From: JALOOX01 sp964557955
Lineage (GTDB): Bacteria > Desulfobacterota > Syntrophobacteria > Syntrophobacterales > Syntrophobacteraceae
Assembly (NCBI GenBank): GCA_964557955.1
Contig: CAZLCS010000002.1
Span: 186,001 to 250,000 of the forward strand
Direction: 5' to 3'
DNA: 64,000 nt
Of this stretch, positions 59,194-64,000 are shown piece after piece. The notes beneath the pieces were generated by a model that was not told where the DNA came from, ran no database searches, and saw only the letters and a program-made list of their open reading frames with translations. How positions within the stretch are numbered: position 1 is the first letter of the stretch; the number at the start of each line of letters is the position of its first letter. Position numbers and translations under genes: made by a program.

Positions 59194-60161
59194 GGGCAGT
59201 CCGCCGTGAGCACCCTTCCAACGAAAGACCCTGAAAGGGTAACCCCGTCGGTCACAATGCAATCTCTCAAAAAGGAACCTTCGCCGATCACCACATCGTT
59301 CCAGAGAATCGTATTTTCGAGCGCCGCGCCCTTGAAGATGCGACATCCCCTGCCTGCGGACACAAATCCCCCGAATCGTACCCCAGGGGCCACTTCGCAG
59401 GAAGGATGGACCACCAGGGCATCCCCCGTCCTCAAGGGCGGCAAAACGTCTGCCGGCCATCGACTGCATTCGACGTGCAGCGAACGATACGCCTCGATGG
59501 TTCCCATCTCGCGCCAGAGCACATTGGGGAGCACGACGGCCTTGACGGGCCGCCCGTCTGAGATGAGATTTCGGTAAGTTGACAAAATGTCAGCAGGAAC
59601 GCCTCTTTCCATCGATTCCAGAATGCCGGGGTTCATGAAATGGATTCCAGTGAAAGCGAGAAGCCGGATGTCACGCTGCTCCGAGGCCAATTTGCGAGCT
59701 TCCTGTCCAAAACCCACGATTCGGTCGCATCCACGGACAGCCACATTGTTGAACTCGGGGCAGTCATGGAGGACCAGCGTAACGGGTTCACCGGAGCTCA
59801 GGTGCAGATCCATCAACTCGCGCAGGTTGGCGTCGCAGAGGGTATCCCCATTCACCACGGCGAAGTCATGGCCTTCAAAATACTGCAAAGCATTTCGAAT
59901 ACCTCCGCCCGTGCCAAGGAGGATACGCTCCTCGAACATGCGTATGGAAATGGACGGATCATGGTCGAGGAGGGCAGTCGAGACCTGGGAAGCCAGGTGG
60001 TGGGCATTCACCGCAATGCCACCAAAACCCATAGACTGAAGACGGTGAATCCAGAAATCCAGGATCGTCGTCCCCATTATGGGAGCCAATGGCTTGGGCC
60101 GCACGTGAGTCAATGGTCTGAGGCGGGTTCCGAAACCTGCCCCCAGAATCATGGCGCGCAT
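59190..60161 (-). CDS. Sugar-1-phosphate nucleotidyltransferase, MurU/mannose-1-P-like
   Basis: A 323-residue enzyme with the signature MILGAGFGTRLRPLTHVRPKPLAPIMG. The N-terminal 230 residues are the nucleotidyltransferase (VVNGDTLCDA, the metal-binding aspartate). The last 80 residues form a left-handed beta-helix (VHPSCEVAPGVRFGGFVSAGRGCRIFKGAALENTILWNDVV). Classical MurU lacks this extension, whereas mannose-1-phosphate guanylyltransferases have it, so substrate is open. Coupling to the AmgK-like gene favours UDP-MurNAc synthesis. The ATG at 60161 follows GGGAG. Confidence 0.82.
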   Translation of the reverse strand: MRAMILGAGFGTRLRPLTHVRPKPLAPIMGTTILDFWIHRLQSMGFGGIAVNAHHLASQVSTALLDHDPSISIRMFEERILLGTGGGIRNALQYFEGHDFAVVNGDTLCDANLRELMDLHLSSGEPVTLVLHDCPEFNNVAVRGCDRIVGFGQEARKLASEQRDIRLLAFTGIHFMNPGILESMERGVPADILSTYRNLISDGRPVKAVVLPNVLWREMGTIEAYRSLHVECSRWPADVLPPLRTGDALVVHPSCEVAPGVRFGGFVSAGRGCRIFKGAALENTILWNDVVIGEGSFLRDCIVTDGVTLSGSFVGRVLTADCP

Positions 60162-60235
60162 GGCGCTCTCCCGAATGGCTCATTTCTCATGCTGAACTCT
60201 CACAGGTTGAACCATACAACGTCTCAATTTGCCTT

Positions 60236-60254
60236 TGCAATACAGTGTATTGCA
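60236..60254. promoter_or_regulatory. 19-bp perfect palindrome upstream of the MurU-like gene
   Basis: TGCAATACA G TGTATTGCA. It lies 75-93 bases upstream of the ATG of the nucleotidyltransferase gene in the 360-base divergent gap 60162-60521, an AT-rich island. A dimeric repressor or activator site is likely by symmetry; protein unknown. Nothing else clear is seen in the gap. Confidence 0.5.
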
Positions 60255-60521
60255 GTTCATCGACAGCAAACGACATGAATGCCGCCTTGCGTCTCCCTTC
60301 TCATTGAGGATCAGGTGGATGGCGACCACCCCTCCTGGACTTCGCTCCCTCAGGGTCGCCCTCCTCGATGGATGCTCGAACGAGTTTCTCCGGGTCCCGG
60401 ATGCGCTTGGCATCGCATTCAGTCAATTAAGGAATTCTTTTTGCTTGTCAGGTTTTATGATAAACTGAAAAAGTATTGGTTCTAGGAAACATGTCGGCAA
60501 CTCGACAAAGGGAGAGACTCA

Positions 60522-61172
60522 ATGAAAGCATGGAAACATTCAGGAAGGCTGCTCATCCCCCTCGCGCTGATCACCGCGGCGATGGCCGCATGCGCTCCTT
60601 ACCCATACGGACCCTACTATGGCTCAGGTCCTGCTCAGCCGTATCCGGCGCCCCCTGCCTACACATCGGGTCCCCCTTTCACTCTCGCGCCCAATGACAT
60701 GGCCTATGTGCTGGACGTGCAGGACCATACTCCCCTGGGCATTTACCATCTGCCCTACACGCACCAGACCCTCTACCGGAAAGGTTATGATCACGTCCGC
60801 CGCCAGGGTGAGGCCGACTTCGCCATTGAGGTGTTGCTCTCCCCGGGATCACGCGATAACCCGAATGTGCGCGCGGGCAATATGCTTGGCGGAGCACTGT
60901 TTGGAGCCGCCACAGGAGCCGTCATTGGAGCTGCAGCCGGGGATCCGGGTGCGGGCGCAGCTATCGGAGCCGCGAGCGGTGGAGCGTTGGGCGTTATCGC
61001 ACCTGCATCGACTCCCCTGGTCCGGATCGATCTCAACCTCTACAGCCTCCGGGACCGCACGAGCTCCCAGAGCAGCAGCACCATTGATCTCGCAGGGGTA
61101 CCTCCCTACGATGTGCAGCGCGTTGTAGATTTCGAGGTCTCACGGCTGCTTTCGGGCCTGCCTCGCCGTTGA
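60522..61172 (+). CDS. Glycine-zipper lipoprotein, hypothetical
   Basis: A 216-residue exported protein. The signal region ends ITAAMAAC, a plausible lipobox with Cys24. A Pro/Tyr-rich linker follows, then a domain at about 60-115 (DMAYVLDVQDHTPLGIYHLPYTHQTLYRKGY), then a glycine-zipper (GGALFGAATGAVIGAAAGDPGAGAAIGAASGGALG, about 121-155) and a C-terminal domain. Function unknown; glycine zippers usually insert in membranes and some relatives are assembly factors. AAAGGGAGAG precedes the ATG. It stands alone. Confidence 0.75.
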   Translation: MKAWKHSGRLLIPLALITAAMAACAPYPYGPYYGSGPAQPYPAPPAYTSGPPFTLAPNDMAYVLDVQDHTPLGIYHLPYTHQTLYRKGYDHVRRQGEADFAIEVLLSPGSRDNPNVRAGNMLGGALFGAATGAVIGAAAGDPGAGAAIGAASGGALGVIAPASTPLVRIDLNLYSLRDRTSSQSSSTIDLAGVPPYDVQRVVDFEVSRLLSGLPRR

Positions 61173-61413
61173 CGGAGAGAATAGAACAGACGAACGCACA
61201 ATCTGCTGAACAGGGGGCCTGTGGGCTCTTGCCAATACGATCCGCTGCCCCCTGCTCCTCTTATGCCGCCGATTTGCCCCTGCAAAGCCACAATCAATCT
61301 CTGCGGCTGACGATCGTCCATAGCACCAGCAACCGATTGTCTCGATTCCCGTTCGCATTCGCGTCTCAACGATCACGCTGTGCGTAAGGCACGGCAGCTT
61401 CGGCTTGTCCGGC

Positions 61414-61425
61414 ATATGATCATAT
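61414..61425. promoter_or_regulatory. 12-bp palindrome upstream of a sigma-54 regulator gene
   Basis: ATATGATCATAT is a perfect palindrome 19 bases before the ATG of the regulator gene. It might be an autoregulatory site. The 271-base gap 61173-61443 shows nothing else. Confidence 0.3.
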
Positions 61426-61443
61426 ACAGGTGGAACGGCTTCG

Positions 61444-62826
61444 ATGCGCCCAAAGCACAAAATCCTGGTTATTGACGATGAACATCCCTTTCGGAACGCA
61501 ATGCGTCGTTTACTCGAGAAGTCCTATATCGTCCTCGAGGCGGAGAATGCTGCCCGAGGTCTCGAGCTCGCCCGCGACGAGGAACCGGACCTTGTGCTGC
61601 TCGATATTGGACTCCCTGACCTGAGCGGCCTCGATCTCATCTCTCAGCTCAAGGAGCTGCGACCTTCACCCACGATAGTGATGATCACCGCCTACGAACA
61701 GGTGAAGGACGTGGTGATGGCGATCAAACGCGGAGCTTTCGATTATCTGGTCAAACCCGTGGACATCGATGAATTTGAGCTCACGATCGAGACGGCTCTC
61801 GACCACGCGGGTCTGAAGAACGAGGTGGATCGCCTGAGACAGGAGGTGCTGCGGCTCCACTCCGTCAACAGGTTGATTGGGCGCAATGCCAAGTTTGTCG
61901 ATGCACAGGTCCTTGCCATCAAGAGCGCCCAGAGCCCCGACGCCGGTGTCCTCATCCAGGGCGAAAGCGGGGTCGGAAAGGAGCTCTTCGCCCGTTTGAT
62001 TCATGCCAGAAGCCCTCGAAGCGCCTACCCTTTTGTAGCCATCAACTGCGCGGCGTTCAGTGCGGAGATCATCGAAAGTGAACTTTTCGGTTATGAAAGA
62101 GGGGCCTTCACGGGTGCACGCTCCGAAGGCAAAGAAGGACTGCTGCAGGTGGCGGACGGTGGAACCCTTTTCCTGGATGAAGTCGTGGACCTCCACCCGG
62201 AGATTCAGGCCAAGCTCCTGAGAGTCCTGGAGGAGAAGGAGTTCTTCCCCGTTGGAGGAACCAGGAAGCGAAGGGTGGACATCCGCATTCTCTCCGCCTG
62301 CAACCTGGACCTCTGGCAAGCCTCGGAGATGGGGCAGTTCAGGAAGGACCTCTATTTTCGGCTGGCAACCATCCGCATCGACCTTCCTCCTTTGAGGGAA
62401 AGGCCGGAGGATATCCTTACCCTCGCGCACTTCTTCATGGAGGAATTCAATGACAAGTATGGAAAGCGATTCCGGAGCATCAGCCCGGATGCAGAGCAGC
62501 TGCTTCTGGGCCACCCATGGCCGGGAAACGTGCGTGAGCTGCGCAATTCCCTGGAACGTGTCCTCTTGCTCGAAAATGATGAAACCGTGCTCGGGCGCCA
62601 TCTGCGTTTCCTGAACCCCGAGCCGGAAACCCGCCCGCATGGAGCCTCCGGCCAATTTCATTTCTCACTTCCCGAGGATGGAATCAGCCTGGATGAAGTT
62701 GAAAAAGAGATCATCCTTACAGCCTACCACCAATGCAAGGGCAACAAGGCCAAAGCAGCCAGGTTTCTGAGAATCCCCCGCCACATCCTTCTCTACCGTC
62801 TCAAGAAATACGGTTTGCTTTCATGA
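61444..62826 (+). CDS. Sigma-54-dependent response regulator (NtrC family)
   Basis: A 460-residue activator: receiver domain with D54 (LVLLDIGLPD) and Lys in YLVKPVD, AAA+ domain with Walker A GESGVGKELFARL, intact GAFTGA loop (YERGAFTGARSEG), Walker B GGTLFLDEVVDL, arginine-finger region, and a C-terminal Fis-type helix-turn-helix (CKGNKAKAARFLRIPRHILLYRLKKYG). It is related to but distinct from the regulator at 54606. No kinase gene is adjacent. The receiver-only protein encoded 252 bases downstream may be a partner. Confidence 0.93.
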   Translation: MRPKHKILVIDDEHPFRNAMRRLLEKSYIVLEAENAARGLELARDEEPDLVLLDIGLPDLSGLDLISQLKELRPSPTIVMITAYEQVKDVVMAIKRGAFDYLVKPVDIDEFELTIETALDHAGLKNEVDRLRQEVLRLHSVNRLIGRNAKFVDAQVLAIKSAQSPDAGVLIQGESGVGKELFARLIHARSPRSAYPFVAINCAAFSAEIIESELFGYERGAFTGARSEGKEGLLQVADGGTLFLDEVVDLHPEIQAKLLRVLEEKEFFPVGGTRKRRVDIRILSACNLDLWQASEMGQFRKDLYFRLATIRIDLPPLRERPEDILTLAHFFMEEFNDKYGKRFRSISPDAEQLLLGHPWPGNVRELRNSLERVLLLENDETVLGRHLRFLNPEPETRPHGASGQFHFSLPEDGISLDEVEKEIILTAYHQCKGNKAKAARFLRIPRHILLYRLKKYGLLS

Positions 62827-63078
62827 ACAAAATGATCCATTCCCAGAAAAAACGAACAATATTCTCCATCATTGATATCTAATTGTTTTTACATTAAAAA
62901 CATGTCTTGCCTTGGAGCAGTCCGTTCATTTGTGTCTGTCTATTGAACAATAGTATCCAACTTTGTGTTCATGCGGTCCAGGTGCTTGGAAGTCTCAAAT
63001 CCAGTCGCAGTGCGGAGTTCAGCCAGTGAAACTTCATCTGGCATTGCATTTGCTCATTGGTGGGATCGGAGGCGGAAT

Positions 63079-63543
63079 GTGGAAGCGGAAAATCGTGTGC
63101 TGCTGGTTGAAGATGAGGCTCCATTAAGACGCTCTTTGGAAAAATTCTTGGAACGGTCGGGATACTCTTACGACAGTTGTTGCTCTGCTCGTGATGCCCT
63201 GTGCCTGGCTCAACGCTCGAACTACAACATCATCATTCTCGAATACCATCTTCCGGACGCGAATGCTGGACAACTGCTTCAAGATCTTAAGCGAGTGAAC
63301 CCCGACATGGCGTCGATCGTGATTTCTGAATTTGACTTCCCCGCTGTATCTCGAGATTTGCTCAAAGCTGAACTGCGATCTTTCCTGAAGAAGCCGTTTG
63401 ATGTGGTTGAATTGGAATCTGCGATGATCTCGGCCTGTTCTAAGCAATGTACACCTTTCAGGGAATCGGAATGGGAGCACAAGTTGTTTTGTGAAAGTGC
63501 GCCTGCCTCCATTCTACCAAGGGAACTCTCAGAGTATTCGTGA
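63079..63543 (+). CDS. Receiver-only protein with Glu at the phosphorylation site
   Basis: A 154-residue single-domain response regulator. The acidic pair E11-D12 (LVEDEAPL) and the conserved Lys in LKKPFDVVELE are present, and Ser83 stands in place of Thr/Ser. The acceptor position in NIIILEYHLPD is Glu55, not Asp. Such a change usually locks the domain in, or imitates, the active form. A GTG at 63079 is used: GGAGG lies six bases upstream, while a frame from 62965 starts with 38 non-conserved residues. The C-terminal 40 residues have no known domain. Between 62827 and 63078 lie AT-rich inverted repeats (62884-62902 and 62940-62953). Confidence 0.8.
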   Translation: MEAENRVLLVEDEAPLRRSLEKFLERSGYSYDSCCSARDALCLAQRSNYNIIILEYHLPDANAGQLLQDLKRVNPDMASIVISEFDFPAVSRDLLKAELRSFLKKPFDVVELESAMISACSKQCTPFRESEWEHKLFCESAPASILPRELSEYS

Positions 63544-63812
63544 TGTCTGATATCGTGCTCGTTTGATGCTCCAATTGTGGATCTCCTGATCTTGTTGAAT
63601 TTCCCGAGGCTGTTAAACCTGACGTTCCTGTGAATTCGCGTGCTCGAGCTGTGACTGTTTTCGTTGAATCTCTTCTGCACCGTTGAATTTCGAATTGCCG
63701 GTTCTTTTCATGTTCGAGTTGAGGAAGCGCCCTGTTGATTGAAAAACTGCTACGCTGGTTCATGTTGCTGCTGAATTTCCCGTTGTGACCTGAGAGCTCC
63801 CCTGTCATGCTC
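63544..63812 (+). other. Non-coding stretch with repeated TTGAAT motifs, possible ncRNA
   Basis: The sequence TTGAATTTC or a close form occurs near 63594, 63663, 63682 and 63771, and no believable reading frame is found on either strand. The stretch ends in a strong terminator (63813-63844). Reading: a long 3' untranslated region, a small RNA, or decayed repeats. Confidence 0.3.
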
Positions 63813-63844
63813 AAAAGGCCGCAGAGTCGACTCTGTGGCCTTTT
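63813..63844. terminator. Intrinsic terminator, 16-bp nearly perfect stem
   Basis: AAAAGGCCGCAGAGTC and GACTCTGTGGCCTTTT pair with one wobble, with TTTT at the end of each arm, so it can act in both directions. It ends the transcript of the receiver-only gene or of an RNA upstream. Confidence 0.8.
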
Positions 63845-63925
63845 GGCTTTTGTGGAGCGGTTTTCCTTCCTTGCACTATTCAACCCTTTCTCCGGCCTTA
63901 CTTTTCTGGGTTGAGAGAAAAGCGC

Positions 63926-63955
63926 TTGCCAACAAACCGGATTGTTCGATATAGG
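63926..63955 (+). promoter_or_regulatory. Candidate promoter near window end
   Basis: TTGCCA (63926-63931), 18 bases, TATAGG (63950-63955), similar in form to the promoter at 28213-28242. It would drive a gene beyond base 64000. No coding sequence is visible from 63845 to 64000. Confidence 0.35.
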
Positions 63956-64000
63956 TCCATGGGACAGGCAAGGGGTGTTTGTCTCCCCCTTTCCTGATCT

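Noticed and set aside
58138..59577. 479-codon plus-strand frame opposite the AmgK-like kinase
   Set aside because: Shadow of the kinase, whose HxDxxxxN and IDFQ motifs are clear on the minus strand.
63458..63883. 141-codon minus-strand frame at the window end
   Set aside because: It crosses the receiver gene and the terminator, and repeats like QLEH only reflect the TTGAAT-type DNA repeats.

Overview
The window looks like part of a GC-rich chromosome (roughly 58-60 % GC by eye) from a strictly anaerobic, Gram-negative bacterium, most likely a deltaproteobacterium (Desulfobacterota), perhaps near the Syntrophobacter group. Pointers are a maturation set for [NiFe] hydrogenases, two sigma-54 activators and a sigma-54-type promoter, exported peroxide-defence proteins, hopanoid-modifying genes, and branched-chain amino acid genes interleaved with phosphatidylethanolamine genes. 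The species cannot be fixed from sequence alone. No rRNA, tRNA, CRISPR array, transposase, integrase or phage gene was seen, so most of the window is core chromosome.

Layout: 1-3522 holds the 5' part of hisC, an ammonium sensor/transporter pair (glnK-amtB) behind a sigma-54-type promoter, and two small conserved genes. 3746-9812 (minus) holds asnS, a YyaL-type thioredoxin-fold protein, two zinc-ribbon mini-proteins, an exported 1-Cys peroxiredoxin, an exported CxxC thioredoxin-like protein and a ferritin-like protein. 10077-16921 (plus) is hypA-hypB-hypF-hypD-hypE plus a radical SAM enzyme; hypC is missing. 16918-23275 holds an AmpG-like permease, a chemoreceptor, prmA, a cysteine-cluster protein with a possible switch-like leader, and a Tim44-like membrane protein. 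23546-27998 (minus) is hpnJ-hpnK-two small EamA/SMR-type membrane proteins-hpnI, a predicted hopanoid cyclitol-ether pathway with its own putative two-subunit flippase.

28293-32442 (plus) holds a polar amino acid ABC transporter followed by panE and panB. 32583-45266 is a mixed stretch: a secreted LamG/SGNH-hydrolase/Ig protein, a DinB-like protein, a zinc-ribbon/winged-helix protein, two nitroreductase-fold proteins, a Bax-inhibitor-1 protein, a large CHASE/PAS/GAF histidine kinase and an SbmA/BacA-like ABC transporter. It also carries a G-rich 7-bp tandem repeat and twin palindromic repeat elements. 45518-53607 (minus) reads ilvB-ilvN-ilvC-psd-pssA-leuC-leuD-leuB from a good promoter to a clear rho-independent terminator; leuA is not in it. 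53947-64000 holds an HD hydrolase, two sigma-54 response regulators, a GlcD-like oxidase, a decayed 3' end of a pyruvate kinase gene, a 44-residue basic protein, a sugar kinase/nucleotidyltransferase pair resembling AmgK-MurU, a glycine-zipper lipoprotein, and a receiver-only protein whose phosphorylation site is Glu instead of Asp.

The genes suggest nitrogen-responsive ammonium uptake, hydrogenase maturation, envelope redox protection, hopanoid glycolipid remodelling with dedicated export, and peptidoglycan-sugar recycling (AmpG-like permease plus AmgK/MurU-like pair). The most notable items are the hopanoid cluster with its two small transporters, the pyruvate kinase remnant, the twin palindromic repeats, the quadruplex-capable heptamer repeat and the Asp-to-Glu pseudo-receiver.
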